Source of the DNA: Chitinophaga fulva
GTDB taxonomy: Bacteria > Bacteroidota > Bacteroidia > Chitinophagales > Chitinophagaceae
Direction of reading: 5' to 3'
Assembly: GCF_012927205.1 (NCBI RefSeq)
Contig: NZ_JABBGC010000004.1
Location: 124,001-188,000, forward strand
DNA: 64,000 bases
The notes beneath the pieces were generated by a model. That model did no database searches. It was not told where the DNA came from and was given only the letters and a program-made list of their open reading frames with translations. A program made the position numbers and the translations under genes. Shown one piece after another: positions 44,131-53,427 of this stretch (positions within the stretch are counted from its first letter, which is position 1; each line of letters opens with the position of its first letter).

Positions 44131-45087
44131 ATGCAACCTTCAGTTAAAATCTTCACAGGCAACAGTAATCCGGCATTGGCTGAGAAAATTGCCAAAAGAT
44201 ATGGCAACGGACTTAACAGCCTCGGCAAGTTAAAAATTCAGAAGTTCAGTGATGGCGAGTTTCAGCCCGTTTTCCTGGAAAGTATCCGTGGTGACTATGT
44301 TTTTCTCGTGCAAGGCACCAACGCCCCGTCAGACAACCTGATGGAGCTGCTGCTGATGATTGACGCGGCTAAACGTGCATCAGCCGGTTATATTACGGCG
44401 GTAATCCCGTATTTCGGGTTTGCGCGGCAGGACAGGAAAGACAAGCCCAGGGTGGCGATCGGGTCTAAACTGGTGGCCAATCTGCTCACTTCTGCAGGAG
44501 CTAACAGGGTGATTACCATGGATTTGCATGCTCCGCAGATCCAGGCTTTCTTCGATATCCCGGTAGATCACCTGGACAGCTCCGCTATTTTTATTCCTTA
44601 TATTGAGCAATTAAAGCTGGAAAATCTTACCTTTGCGTCCCCTGACGTGGGTAGTACCAACCGGGTGCGTGAAGTGGCGTCCTACTTCAATGCTGAGATG
44701 GTGATTTGCGACAAACACCGCAAAAGAGCCAACGAAATAGCATCCATGGTAGTGATCGGTGATGTGAAAGACAGGGACATCGTGCTCATTGACGATATTT
44801 GCGATACTGCCGGTACGCTGTCTAAAGCAGCTAACCTGCTGAAGGAAAAAGGAGCCAGAAGCGTTCGCGCTTTCTGTACCCATCCGGTGTTCAGCGGTAA
44901 AGCATATGAAAACATCGAGAATTCCGTACTGGAGGAAATCGTGGTATGTGATACCATTCCCATCCGTCCGGAAAGTTCTAAAGTGAAAGTGGTATCTGTG
45001 GCAGAGCTCTTTGCAGTGGCTATCCGCAACATGCATGAGAACAAGTCTATTACCAGCCTGTTCATACACAGCCATCGCAAACAATAA
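44131..45087 (+). CDS. prs: Ribose-phosphate pyrophosphokinase
   Basis: About 318-aa PRPP synthase. I start it at the ATG at 44131 (MQPSVKIFTGNSNPALAEKIAKRYG), since the 27 codons upstream are not conserved. FSDGEFQPVFLESIRGDYVFLVQG, YFGFARQDRKDKPRVAIGSKLVANLL, MDLHAPQIQAFFDIPVDHL and the PRPP loop DIVLIDDICDTAGTL are present. A TAGTTTTG -7-like box is at 44097-44104. rplY follows 40 bp later. Confidence 0.96.
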   Translation: MQPSVKIFTGNSNPALAEKIAKRYGNGLNSLGKLKIQKFSDGEFQPVFLESIRGDYVFLVQGTNAPSDNLMELLLMIDAAKRASAGYITAVIPYFGFARQDRKDKPRVAIGSKLVANLLTSAGANRVITMDLHAPQIQAFFDIPVDHLDSSAIFIPYIEQLKLENLTFASPDVGSTNRVREVASYFNAEMVICDKHRKRANEIASMVVIGDVKDRDIVLIDDICDTAGTLSKAANLLKEKGARSVRAFCTHPVFSGKAYENIENSVLEEIVVCDTIPIRPESSKVKVVSVAELFAVAIRNMHENKSITSLFIHSHRKQ

Positions 45088-45127
45088 CAACGTATATTTT
45101 TTATCATTTATATAAACTGTATAAACA

Positions 45128-45718
45128 ATGAATACAATAACCATCGAAGGACAACTCAGGAGCGAATTCGGCAAAAAAGCCACCCGCCAGATCCGTTCTG
45201 AGGAACAAGTGCCTTGTGTTATTTACGGGGGTGCAGAAACTGTTAATTTTTCAGCTCCTGCCAAAGCATTTAAAAACCTGGTTTACACTGCTGCTTTCCA
45301 GATCGCAGAAATTAAACTGGGCGGTAAAACTTACAACTGCGTACTGAAAGATCTGCAGTTTGATGTAGTAACAGACGAACTGGCTCACATTGATTTCATG
45401 GAGCTGGTAGAAGACAAAAAAGTGTCTGTAACCCTGCCTATCAAACTGGTTGGTTCTTCTGTAGGTGTGAAAGCTGGTGGTAAACTGGTTAGCAAACTGA
45501 AAGCGCTGAAAGTAAAAGCTCTGCCTAAAGACCTGGTTGAGAGCATCGAAGTGAACATCGAAAACCTGGAACTGAACGCCAACATCCGTGTTGAAGACGT
45601 GAAAGTTGAAGGTATCGAAATCACCAACTCTCCGCGTATTCCTATCGCTTCTGTGGTAATGACCCGTCAGCTGCGCCAGGAAGAATCTGCTGCTGAAAAA
45701 GACGCTAAAAAGAAATAA
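45128..45718 (+). CDS. rplY: 50S ribosomal protein L25/CTC
   Basis: 196 aa, the long general-stress form with an N-terminal L25 5S-rRNA-binding domain (EGQLRSEFGKKATRQIRSEEQVPCVIYGG) and a C-terminal TL5/CTC beta domain (KVSVTLPIKLVGSSVGVKAGGKLVSKL), ending in a Lys-rich tail. Neighbours prs and pth keep the widespread prs-rplY-pth order. Codon use is strongly biased towards common codons. Confidence 0.96.
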   Translation: MNTITIEGQLRSEFGKKATRQIRSEEQVPCVIYGGAETVNFSAPAKAFKNLVYTAAFQIAEIKLGGKTYNCVLKDLQFDVVTDELAHIDFMELVEDKKVSVTLPIKLVGSSVGVKAGGKLVSKLKALKVKALPKDLVESIEVNIENLELNANIRVEDVKVEGIEITNSPRIPIASVVMTRQLRQEESAAEKDAKKK

Positions 45719-45738
45719 TCTTTTAGAAATATTTTTCC

Positions 45739-45770
45739 AAAAAGCCTCTCTACTTGTAGAGGGGCTTTTT
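45739..45770 (+). terminator. Terminator between rplY and pth
   Basis: AAAAAGCCTCTCTAC pairs with GTAGAGGGGCTTTTT around loop TT with one wobble, and ends in a T run just 13 bp before the pth start, so pth is probably served by read-through or its own signals. Confidence 0.88.
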
Positions 45771-45783
45771 AATTTGAAACACG

Positions 45784-46359
45784 ATGAAATACCTGATCGC
45801 CGGTTTGGGCAACATTGGAGAAGAATACCGTCATACCCGCCACAATATCGGGTTTGACGTGGCAGACGCTTTTGTGGCCAAACATAACGCCAGTTTCGAT
45901 AACGACCGGCTGGCAGAGGTGGCAACCTGTAAATGGAAAGGCAAAACGTTTATCGTTATCAAACCTACCACCTACATGAACCTTAGCGGTCGCGCTGTCA
46001 AATACTGGATGGACAAGGAAAAGATCACCATTGAAAACGTACTGGTGATCATGGATGAACTGGCTCTTCCGCTGGATGTGCTTCGTTTACGCCCCGGTGG
46101 CAGCGATGCCGGCCACAATGGCCTGAAAAGCATACAGGAGTCTTTGGGCTCTAATCAATACCCACGCCTGCGTTTCGGTATTGGTAACGATTATCCTAAA
46201 GGACGGCAGGCGGATTTTGTACTGAGCAAATGGAAACAGACGGAAATACCGGTGGTGCAACAGAAAATCAATGCCTGCTGTGATATCATCGAAAGTTTTG
46301 CCGGTATTGGACTGGCCCGTACCATGAATGAGTACAACAAGATGATTTTCCCCCTGTAA
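45784..46359 (+). CDS. pth: Peptidyl-tRNA hydrolase
   Basis: 191-aa enzyme that frees tRNA from peptidyl-tRNA. YLIAGLGNIGEEYRHTRHNIGFDVADAF contains the catalytic His; FIVIKPTTYMNLSGRAVKYW, LVIMDELALPLDVLRLRPGGSDAGHNGLKSI and PRLRFGIGND complete the family profile. Confidence 0.96.
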   Translation: MKYLIAGLGNIGEEYRHTRHNIGFDVADAFVAKHNASFDNDRLAEVATCKWKGKTFIVIKPTTYMNLSGRAVKYWMDKEKITIENVLVIMDELALPLDVLRLRPGGSDAGHNGLKSIQESLGSNQYPRLRFGIGNDYPKGRQADFVLSKWKQTEIPVVQQKINACCDIIESFAGIGLARTMNEYNKMIFPL

Positions 46360-46417
46360 AGTAAATTTGCAAATCTGCCCGCTATCTGCTTAATTTATCT
46401 TCTAAAACTCACGCATT

Positions 46418-47029
46418 ATGAAAATTATTTGCGTAGGCAGGAACTATGCCGACCATGCCAAAGAATTGAAAAATGAGGTGCCGACAGAGCCGGTGTTGTT
46501 CATGAAACCCAAGAACGCCCTGTTGCAGAGTGGCCACCCTTTTTATTATCCGGAGTTTACCACCAATCTGCACTACGAATGTGAGCTCGTATTGCGTGTC
46601 AGCAAAAACGGCAAGCACATTCAGGAAAAATTCGCAGATAAATATTATGATAAAATTTCTGTGGGGATCGACTTTACTGCCCGTGACCTACAAGATAAAC
46701 AAAAAGCCAAAGGCCTGCCCTGGGAAATAGCCAAAGCTTTTGATAACTCCGCGATTGTGGGTTCTTTTATTCCCATCACGCCGGAAATGGATAAGAAGGA
46801 TATTAACTTCTGCCTGTATAAAAACAAAACACTGGTACAACAGGGCAATACCAAAGATCTCCTGTTTTCCTTCGACGTTCTCGTTTCCTATATTTCGAAA
46901 TTCTTTACCCTGAATATCGGTGACCTGATCTTTACCGGTACACCGGTGGGTGTAGGCCCTACCGCGATCGGTGATTCCTTTGAGGCGTTTATTGAAAACG
47001 ACAGCCTGCTGGAATTTGCCGTAAAATAA
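46418..47029 (+). CDS. Fumarylacetoacetate hydrolase family protein
   Basis: 203-aa single-domain FAH fold, short compared with mammalian FAH and like bacterial YcgM-type acylpyruvases or oxaloacetate decarboxylases. The start MKIICVGRNYADHAKEL, the metal-binding FTTNLHYECELVLRVSKNGKHI and the catalytic-lid VGIDFTARDLQDKQKAKGLPWEIAKAFDNSAIVG are visible, as is the end DLIFTGTPVGVGP. Exact substrate unknown. Confidence 0.92.
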   Translation: MKIICVGRNYADHAKELKNEVPTEPVLFMKPKNALLQSGHPFYYPEFTTNLHYECELVLRVSKNGKHIQEKFADKYYDKISVGIDFTARDLQDKQKAKGLPWEIAKAFDNSAIVGSFIPITPEMDKKDINFCLYKNKTLVQQGNTKDLLFSFDVLVSYISKFFTLNIGDLIFTGTPVGVGPTAIGDSFEAFIENDSLLEFAVK

Positions 47030-47040
47030 TTCAGACATTC

Positions 47041-47133
47041 AGATATTTGATTATTTACTTATTGTGTTTCGGAATTTTGAATTTTCTCCTGATATGGGGA
47101 TTTCAAATTCCTAAACACAATAATCAAATGTCT
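47041..47133. repeat. AT-rich inverted repeat, copy 4
   Basis: Arm 47041-47082 pairs with arm 47100-47133 (AGACATTTGATTATTGTG and so on when reverse-complemented), with an 8-base insertion in the left arm. AAATTCCTAAA (47105-47115) repeats the motif of copies 1 and 2. It sits between convergent genes and may act as a bidirectional terminator. Confidence 0.6.
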
Positions 47134-47147
47134 AAATAATCCAATCA

Positions 47148-47591
47148 TCAAACTTTCGTCGGGATATTGCTATAGATCGTGTCCAGTATCCTTGTTAACT
47201 CCGCATAATCCGCTTCTGTCAGCGATTTCCAGCCTGTTTTCCGCATTTCATGAACCAGCGGCTTTACCTGTTTATATTTTTCTGTTCCATCCGGTGTGAG
47301 CTGCAGATATACTTTTCTCCGGTCATAGGTATCGGCTTCCCGCTTTACCAGTCCTTTTTTTACCAGTAACTCGATAATACGGGAGACGGTGGTGATATCC
47401 TTGGAGGTATTACGGGCCAGTTCGTTATGGGTCGTTTTTTTATGCTTGTATAGATTCTCGACCAGCAGCCACTGGTCCACCGTAATATCCATCTGGCGGG
47501 AATCGAACATTTTCTGCCAGTAGTTGCGCAGTTTTTTCAGGGTCGCATCCAGCTTAAAAAAAGAGGGATTATTGACAAAAGTATCAGCCAT
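47148..47591 (-). CDS. MarR-family regulator divergent from the E1 gene
   Basis: 147-aa winged-helix protein. Recognition helix region THNELARNTSKDITTVSRIIELLVKKGLV, wing READTYDRRKVYLQLTPDG and C-terminal dimer helices. An 8-bp inverted repeat (47612-47633) lies directly upstream of its start, between it and the divergent 2-oxoacid dehydrogenase, so it probably regulates itself and that gene; the effector may be a branched-chain or acyl metabolite, which is inference. Confidence 0.9.
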   Translation of the reverse strand: MADTFVNNPSFFKLDATLKKLRNYWQKMFDSRQMDITVDQWLLVENLYKHKKTTHNELARNTSKDITTVSRIIELLVKKGLVKREADTYDRRKVYLQLTPDGTEKYKQVKPLVHEMRKTGWKSLTEADYAELTRILDTIYSNIPTKV

Positions 47592-47611
47592 ATTAATTAA
47601 TTTGCAATAGC

Positions 47612-47633
47612 AATAGTTGTTATAGCAACTATT
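47612..47633. promoter_or_regulatory. Candidate MarR operator
   Basis: AATAGTTG (47612-47619), 6-base spacer TTATAG and CAACTATT (47626-47633) form a perfect 8-bp inverted repeat. The size and centre spacing fit a MarR dimer site in the shared promoter region of the regulator and the E1 gene. Confidence 0.6.
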
Positions 47634-49802
47634 TTGCTTAAACCACCATCGTCATCACCAAAACAGTTTTACGTGTTTAAAGATAGTACAAGCGTTTCAA
47701 CTTTAAAAGCCGGTACTAACGGCCAGCACGGGAAGAAGAGCGAGCTGGCGGAGTTACTGGCAGCCTACCGGTGGATGTGCCAGGCAGGCCAGATGGCTGC
47801 TACCTATGAGGCCAACCGGCCCATATGCAAATATGTACATTCCACTTCACGGGGGCATGAGGCCATCCAGATTGCCACGGGAATGCAGTTACGGCCGTGG
47901 GACTTTGCCAGTCCGTATTACCGCGACGAGAGCATGCTGCTGGCCATGGGCTTTGAGCCTTATGAACTGATGCTACAGCTGCTGGCCAAAGCAGACGACC
48001 CTTTTTCCGGTGGCAGGTCTTATTACAACCACCCCAACAGCCGCCGGCCGGATAAGCCCCTGATTCCCCACCAAAGCAGTGCTACGGGCATGCAGGTAAT
48101 ACCCGCCACCGGGATGGCACAGGGTGTACAGTACCTCGAAACGATCCACTCTCAGTTATTACAGACAGGCCCCAACGGTGAACTACCGGTAGTAGTTTGC
48201 TCACTGGGCGACGGCAGTGTAACGGAAGGGGAAGTCAGCGAAGCTTTTCAGTTTGCCGTCCTGAAACAACTGCCGGTCATCTACCTGATACAGGACAATG
48301 ACTGGGGGATCTCGGTAACCGCCGCTGAAGCCCGCGCTATGGACGCTTATGAGTATGCTGCCGGCTTTAAAGGGATGGAACGTATGCGGGTGGACGGCAG
48401 CGATTTTACGGCCAGTTACGCTGCTATGGAAACGGCCATCGGGTATGTGAGACAGGAACGCAAGCCTATTCTCGTACAGGCCAATGTACCGTTATTAGGG
48501 CATCATACTTCTGGTGTCCGGAAAGAATGGTACCGCACGGCGGAAGACCTCGAAAAACATGCGGCCAACGACCCCGTGCCCAAGCTACGGGCGCTGCTGC
48601 TGAAACACGGCGTGGCAGAGGCTACGCTGCTGGAAATAGAACAAACAGCGATTGAAGATATTGAAGCGGCCTTTGCTGCGGCGGTGAAAGCGGCAGAACC
48701 GGCACCGGAAACCGTCCGTGAGCATGTATTTGCGCCAGCGGCGGTTACACAGGAGGCGGGAACGCGCGTACCGGCCAATGGCAATAAAGTGGTGATGGTA
48801 GACGCGGCCCTGCATGCTGTGGAAGAAATCATGCAGCAATATCCCGAAGCCATCTTTTTTGGGCAGGACGTGGGTAAAAGGCTGGGCGGCGTGTTCCGCG
48901 AAGCGGCTACCCTCGGTGATAAATTCGGCGACCACCGCGTATATAACACCGCTATCCAGGAAGCTTATATTATCGGTGCCACGGCGGGCCTGTCGGCCAC
49001 CGGCGTGAAACCTATCGTGGAAATACAGTTTGCGGATTATATCTATCCGGGATTCAACCAGCTGGTGACAGAAATTTCCAAGTCCTGTTACCTGAGCCAG
49101 GGCAAATTTCCGGTGCAAACGCTTATCAGGGTGCCTATCGGCGCTTACGGCGGCGGCGGCCCTTATCACTCCGGCAGTATTGAATCCACCCTGCTGAGCA
49201 TCAAAGGCATCAAGGTGGTATACCCTTCCAATGCGGCTGACATGAAAGGCCTGCTCAAAGCGGCATTCCTGGACCCTAATCCGGTGGTGATGCTGGAACA
49301 CAAAGGGCTCTATTGGAGCAAAGTACCCGGTACCCAGGATGCGATGACGATAGAACCGGCGGCAGACTATGTGCTGCCACTGGGAAAAGCCGCTGTGGTA
49401 TTGCAGGCACACCCCAAAGATGTGCAGCGTGGGGAATCTGTTTGCATCATCACCTATGGTATGGGCGTATACTGGGCAAAAGCTGCTGCACGCGCATTTC
49501 CGGGGAATGTGGAAATCGTGGATCTGCGCACCCTCTTCCCGCTGGATGAAGAGCTGGTATTTCAAACCGTCCGCAAGCATGGTAAATGCCTGCTGCTGAC
49601 GGAAGAGCAACTGAATAACTCTTTTACGCAGGCGTTGGCGGGCCGTATTCAGAAAGAATGTTTCAGGCAACTGGACGCCCCGGTACATATGCTGGGGGCC
49701 CTCGACCTGCCGGCAGTGGCACTTAATACCGGCCTGGAAGCCGCTATGCTGCCCAATGCGGCGAAGGTGGAGGCTATGATAAAAGCGCTAATGTCCTACT
49801 GA
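47634..49802 (+). CDS. Fused alpha/beta E1 component of a 2-oxoacid dehydrogenase (branched-chain type)
   Basis: About 722 aa joining E1 alpha (to about residue 365) and E1 beta (about 385-722). The ThDP motif is CSLGDGSVTEGEVSEAFQFAVLKQLPVIYLIQDN (G192 onwards); the beta half starts VVMVDAALHAVEEIMQQYPEAIFFGQDVG and ends with a transketolase C-like domain (LLTEEQLNNSFTQALAGRI). The enzyme decarboxylates 2-oxoacids, likely branched-chain ones, and hands the acyl group to an E2 not encoded here. The start is uncertain: no ATG exists before residue 48; candidates are TTG at 47634 (against the operator) and GTG at 47673. Confidence 0.9.
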   Translation: MLKPPSSSPKQFYVFKDSTSVSTLKAGTNGQHGKKSELAELLAAYRWMCQAGQMAATYEANRPICKYVHSTSRGHEAIQIATGMQLRPWDFASPYYRDESMLLAMGFEPYELMLQLLAKADDPFSGGRSYYNHPNSRRPDKPLIPHQSSATGMQVIPATGMAQGVQYLETIHSQLLQTGPNGELPVVVCSLGDGSVTEGEVSEAFQFAVLKQLPVIYLIQDNDWGISVTAAEARAMDAYEYAAGFKGMERMRVDGSDFTASYAAMETAIGYVRQERKPILVQANVPLLGHHTSGVRKEWYRTAEDLEKHAANDPVPKLRALLLKHGVAEATLLEIEQTAIEDIEAAFAAAVKAAEPAPETVREHVFAPAAVTQEAGTRVPANGNKVVMVDAALHAVEEIMQQYPEAIFFGQDVGKRLGGVFREAATLGDKFGDHRVYNTAIQEAYIIGATAGLSATGVKPIVEIQFADYIYPGFNQLVTEISKSCYLSQGKFPVQTLIRVPIGAYGGGGPYHSGSIESTLLSIKGIKVVYPSNAADMKGLLKAAFLDPNPVVMLEHKGLYWSKVPGTQDAMTIEPAADYVLPLGKAAVVLQAHPKDVQRGESVCIITYGMGVYWAKAAARAFPGNVEIVDLRTLFPLDEELVFQTVRKHGKCLLLTEEQLNNSFTQALAGRIQKECFRQLDAPVHMLGALDLPAVALNTGLEAAMLPNAAKVEAMIKALMSY

Positions 49803-49823
49803 GGACCAACCGATACTTCATGT

Positions 49824-49867
49824 AAAAAGGCCCTGTCAGCGTCCTGACAGGGCCTCTCTCTTTTTTA
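49824..49867. terminator. Bidirectional terminator after the E1 gene
   Basis: AGGCCCTGTCAG and CTGACAGGGCCT form a perfect 12-bp stem, with an A run before and T run after, serving the E1 gene and the convergent DUF4302 gene. Confidence 0.92.
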
Positions 49868-49890
49868 TCGTGAAAGGATAGTACTGGTGC

Positions 49891-51177
49891 TTACCAGTAA
49901 CTGGTGAAGCCAAGGGTAGGTTTGTCGGCACTTTTGAAGCTGACGAACACGCCGTCCGGAGCATCGAGGTAATCAAGGGTGAACCGGTTGGTGGATAACA
50001 TGTTTGTCAGTGGTTGTGCCAGTGTTTTTAATGCATTGCCGTTGGCGCCCGGAGTATCATTGGTAAATGCCAGCATCACAAATGAATAAACGCCATCTGC
50101 CGTTTTGGTATATCGGAAGCTATATCTGCAAATAATTGTGCCGATATAGATATCCATGTTCAGTAGATTGTTGACGGTCTGGAAATCCATCACCACTTTG
50201 GTGATCGGATATTTGGCACCTTTAAAGCGGTTGGACACATCGTTCCAGATGGTCATAAAATCAGCTGTCCAGCCAGGTAGCGGATAGGTGGTGGGTGGCA
50301 GCATTGTCAATGCGCCGGGGAGCTCGCTGCCGAGCAGGTAGTGGACCGGCACTATGGGAACGTTGGTCCGTTCCAGGTATACCTTGTTTTTATCAACCAG
50401 CGCATAGAAGTTGCTGACCGTAGCGTCCCAGATAAGGGAGGACACGCTCTGATTGTCTACCACAACAGGATGGCGCAAAGTGATGCCTGTTAACGTGTAA
50501 GCGTAACCGGTACCGGAAGAGGTCCTGGTTTTGTTGTTAACGAAAGCAAAGCCACCGATTTTGCTGTTGGTGTTAAAGAAGACAAAAGCCGGTGTGTTAC
50601 CAGGCTTGATGGCAAAAAATCCAGGCTGGTTGAAAAAGGTGGCACTGGCAGCCATAGATGCCTGGAGATTACCGGCGGCATAATCTGCTTTTACCTGTGC
50701 ACTGGCTTTTACCAGTTTCAGCTCATCGCTGAATTTGTTCCCCGTTAATACAAGTGTGTCTCCGCTGATATAACGGAAAGCATAGGCGGTATCTACCCCT
50801 CTGTTGGACAGTTTGATATCTCCCAGTTGGGAACCTTCACTGAAGTTGAGGGTAGGATTGACGGTCTGTGAAATACTGAGGGAAAAGCGGCTTTTGCTGG
50901 GCGTAGCGGCAGTAGTGGCGTTTATGTCTGTGTATAAGGTCACTTCACTTTTACTGTTATCGAGCTGGAGGTAAACATTGTACAGCTCTTTGCCCTCGCG
51001 GGGGGTGAGCACACCAACCCAACCGTTAGGGGCGGAGCCCAGTACGGTTTTAAAGGAGTCGAGCTGTTGTTTGGGCTCGGTGTAGGACTTTTCCACCGGA
51101 ATATCGAGGGCGTTGTTTTTCCGGCAGGATGCCAGTACTGCAGCACAGAGTAATGTATATAATGCGAGTTTTTTCAT
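49891..51177 (-). CDS. DUF4302-type lipoprotein, copy 1
   Basis: 428 aa with a lipobox (MKKLALYTLLCAAVLASCRK, Cys18). The mature protein, EPKQQLDSFKTVLGSAPNGWVGVLTPREGKELYNVYLQL and a beta-rich remainder, matches the Bacteroidota DUF4302 family that usually follows SusC/SusD-type genes. It is the last gene of the minus-strand uptake locus and 24 bp from its paralogue. Function unknown; a surface- or periplasm-facing binding protein is a guess. Confidence 0.8.
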   Translation of the reverse strand: MKKLALYTLLCAAVLASCRKNNALDIPVEKSYTEPKQQLDSFKTVLGSAPNGWVGVLTPREGKELYNVYLQLDNSKSEVTLYTDINATTAATPSKSRFSLSISQTVNPTLNFSEGSQLGDIKLSNRGVDTAYAFRYISGDTLVLTGNKFSDELKLVKASAQVKADYAAGNLQASMAASATFFNQPGFFAIKPGNTPAFVFFNTNSKIGGFAFVNNKTRTSSGTGYAYTLTGITLRHPVVVDNQSVSSLIWDATVSNFYALVDKNKVYLERTNVPIVPVHYLLGSELPGALTMLPPTTYPLPGWTADFMTIWNDVSNRFKGAKYPITKVVMDFQTVNNLLNMDIYIGTIICRYSFRYTKTADGVYSFVMLAFTNDTPGANGNALKTLAQPLTNMLSTNRFTLDYLDAPDGVFVSFKSADKPTLGFTSYW

Positions 51178-51201
51178 TTGAATGAGTTGCAGATGAAGAA
51201 A

Positions 51202-52515
51202 TTATTTGAGTGAACCGCCAATGGCGATGGTGGGGTCATCTACTCCAATCAGCTGCGCCATCTGACTATTGCCCGGCATGGAGAAATAATCCAGCCGGTA
51301 TTTACCGGTAGCCAGTTTAGTCAGAATCTGTTTCATAGCAGGGTAGACGAGGCCGGGAATTTCTCCTTTAATGTCCTGCATCGTGAAGCTGTATTCTCCG
51401 TTTTTGTTTTTCACATAATCGAAAATGTACATTCCGGTGAAGGAGTTGGCGTTTTGTGTCAGTTTAATCTGCACACCCATCAATTGGGACTGAGTATCGA
51501 AAAGAATGTTTAACCCTATCAGTTGCAGGTTAGGAAAACCAAGATTGGGCATCTGCGTTTTAGCAGCGGTCCACATAGTTTGGTAACCTGGAGAGAACGC
51601 TCCCTTGGTGGCATCGGATGTTTCTATCTGATCATATCCAATTCCCATCAGCAGATGCAAGGCAAAAAGCGGCCCGTTAGCTACTTGCAGTTCGGTGTTT
51701 TTACCGTTGCCTTTCAGGTACATTATTTTTTTGTCGTTGTCCAAAAATAGTTCCCGGTAGCTGGTATTGTTGATAATGAAAGGATCTTTGGTAAAGACGC
51801 CTGTCAACGTATATGCATAGTTGTTAACATCCGTCACCAGCTCACCATCTTTTTCGTATACCAGTGAAAATCCGCGTGAATTTGTATTGAAGACGGTTTG
51901 TATTTTTTTCCCGTCTGCAGTAGTGGTGTAGAGAGTAGGATGGGTGACAACGTAGTCGGAGACGGCATCCCGCATGGTGTTCAGACCACCTGCCTTATAG
52001 GCAGCTTCATCTGCGGCACTGGCCCTGACGAGCACCATCTTGCTTTTTTTGGCATTGCCGGTGAGGAATACAGTGTCGGTACGGGTGGAGTCATAGCCGA
52101 ATTCAAAATCGGAATCATAACCTTTGCCCCGCAGGCCGCCAAATACCCTGTCATCCGGGTCGGACAGCAGATGGAGATAGTTGTAGGTATCGAATACGAG
52201 CGATGGTCGTTGCTGGGCTCCCATACGATAGGAGCTTTCAGACAGGTCCTGTCCGGTGATGGGGGTGAGGTCGCCCAGCATGTTTACGCGGTTGTTTTCA
52301 CCAAATTTAAAATAGAAGCCAAAGCCCTGACCACCATTGGGAAAGAGGTATGCTTTCCAGCCGTTGGCGCCGCCGGTAAGTTGTTGTTTATACGCGGTGA
52401 GGGTGGTGTTCATCCGCTCTTCCGGTTTGAGGCCAAAAACCGAACCGTCATTGTCTTTGCGGCATGATGCAGCGAGTATGCATAACAACGTGCCTGCGAT
52501 TATATATTTTTTCAT
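51202..52515 (-). CDS. DUF4302-type lipoprotein, copy 2
   Basis: 437 aa from the ATG at 52515, where a lipoprotein signal starts (MKKYIIAGTLLCILAASCRK, Cys18); the frame extends 10 codons further upstream. It shares the DUF4302 N-terminus (TAYKQQLTGGANGWKAYLFPNGGQGFGFYFKF) and a repeated beta pattern (FNTNSRGFSLVYEKDGEL) with copy 1, so the two arose by duplication and have diverged. It is encoded 36 bp after the metallohydrolase gene. Confidence 0.82.
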   Translation of the reverse strand: MKKYIIAGTLLCILAASCRKDNDGSVFGLKPEERMNTTLTAYKQQLTGGANGWKAYLFPNGGQGFGFYFKFGENNRVNMLGDLTPITGQDLSESSYRMGAQQRPSLVFDTYNYLHLLSDPDDRVFGGLRGKGYDSDFEFGYDSTRTDTVFLTGNAKKSKMVLVRASAADEAAYKAGGLNTMRDAVSDYVVTHPTLYTTTADGKKIQTVFNTNSRGFSLVYEKDGELVTDVNNYAYTLTGVFTKDPFIINNTSYRELFLDNDKKIMYLKGNGKNTELQVANGPLFALHLLMGIGYDQIETSDATKGAFSPGYQTMWTAAKTQMPNLGFPNLQLIGLNILFDTQSQLMGVQIKLTQNANSFTGMYIFDYVKNKNGEYSFTMQDIKGEIPGLVYPAMKQILTKLATGKYRLDYFSMPGNSQMAQLIGVDDPTIAIGGSLK

Positions 52516-52551
52516 ATATCCGTTGTAGTTATAGTACCTGTTCATAAAAAA

Positions 52552-53406
52552 CTATCTGATCGCTTCTGCGATAGCAGTAGCTGTTTTCGCCTGCAGGCTG
52601 TCGAAATTTATTTTCCAGCTGTTCTGGAAGTAGGTCCTGACTATTTGTGCTTTTCGTTGGAGCATGTCTTTACCAACAGTGGTGCGGGACTGGCTGACCA
52701 TTTGATCAAAGCCGTCTTTACCTTCTGTCAGCATGGTAGACACCATTTCCACAAAATCCTCATCTGCTTTGGAGCGGGCATAGGGCGTAATAAAGCCGAG
52801 GTCCAGCGCTTCCTGCAGGGTGGTATTGTTCCATGTACCGGTATAACCGCTGGGAGTAAGGGCTTTGTATTCTCTTGGATAGAAGATGGTCTGATGCAGG
52901 ATGTGTGCAAATTCGTGGTGAATGGTATGCAACATAAACTTCACAAAACCGGCATTCTTTTGATTGAATTCGTTGAGACGCAGTAACTGTATGGTTTTAC
53001 CGCCTTCTGCCTCCCCGAGGGTGATGGTGCCATTAGAGTTATACCTGGGGCTGCCTACCAGTATTATCTGTTTCGGAGAGTATTTAAGGAAGAAGGGCAG
53101 TCCTACTTCATTGATATAAGGTTCTACCCAGGTTTTGTGTATCAGGTCCATTACCGGTATCACCATCGATTCTTTAACGGGAATGAGGGTTTTATCAGTA
53201 GCTACCGCATAGGGGTCCCATTTATACCTGACTTCGATGTTATAAGGCTTGGTATAGTTGGCTGTAATCCAGTTGTCCAGTGTGGTAGGCTGCTGGTTGT
53301 CTTCCGGGAACAGGTTAGAGATATCCAGGTTCTCTTTTTTGCCGCAGCCGGAGAGAAGCGTGATCAGTCCGGCTACCAGTATGGGAATGATATAATGACG
53401 TTTCAT
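52552..53406 (-). CDS. Substrate import-associated zinc metallohydrolase lipoprotein
   Basis: 284-aa lipoprotein (lipobox LSGC, Cys21) of the TIGR04549/PF15890 type. The zinc motif is HHEFAHILHQ (H164-E165-x2-H168). These proteins are encoded beside SusC/SusD receptors and are thought to process an imported substrate, possibly a peptide or peptide-linked ligand, at the outer membrane; that is a proposal from context. It lies 21 bp after susD and 36 bp before the DUF4302 genes. Confidence 0.88.
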   Translation of the reverse strand: MKRHYIIPILVAGLITLLSGCGKKENLDISNLFPEDNQQPTTLDNWITANYTKPYNIEVRYKWDPYAVATDKTLIPVKESMVIPVMDLIHKTWVEPYINEVGLPFFLKYSPKQIILVGSPRYNSNGTITLGEAEGGKTIQLLRLNEFNQKNAGFVKFMLHTIHHEFAHILHQTIFYPREYKALTPSGYTGTWNNTTLQEALDLGFITPYARSKADEDFVEMVSTMLTEGKDGFDQMVSQSRTTVGKDMLQRKAQIVRTYFQNSWKINFDSLQAKTATAIAEAIR

Positions 53407-53427
53407 ATATACAAGTTTGAGCGGTGT

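Noticed and set aside
48585-49688. 367-codon open frame antisense to the E1 gene
   Set aside because: Complement of the conserved E1 beta half; no independent evidence of coding.
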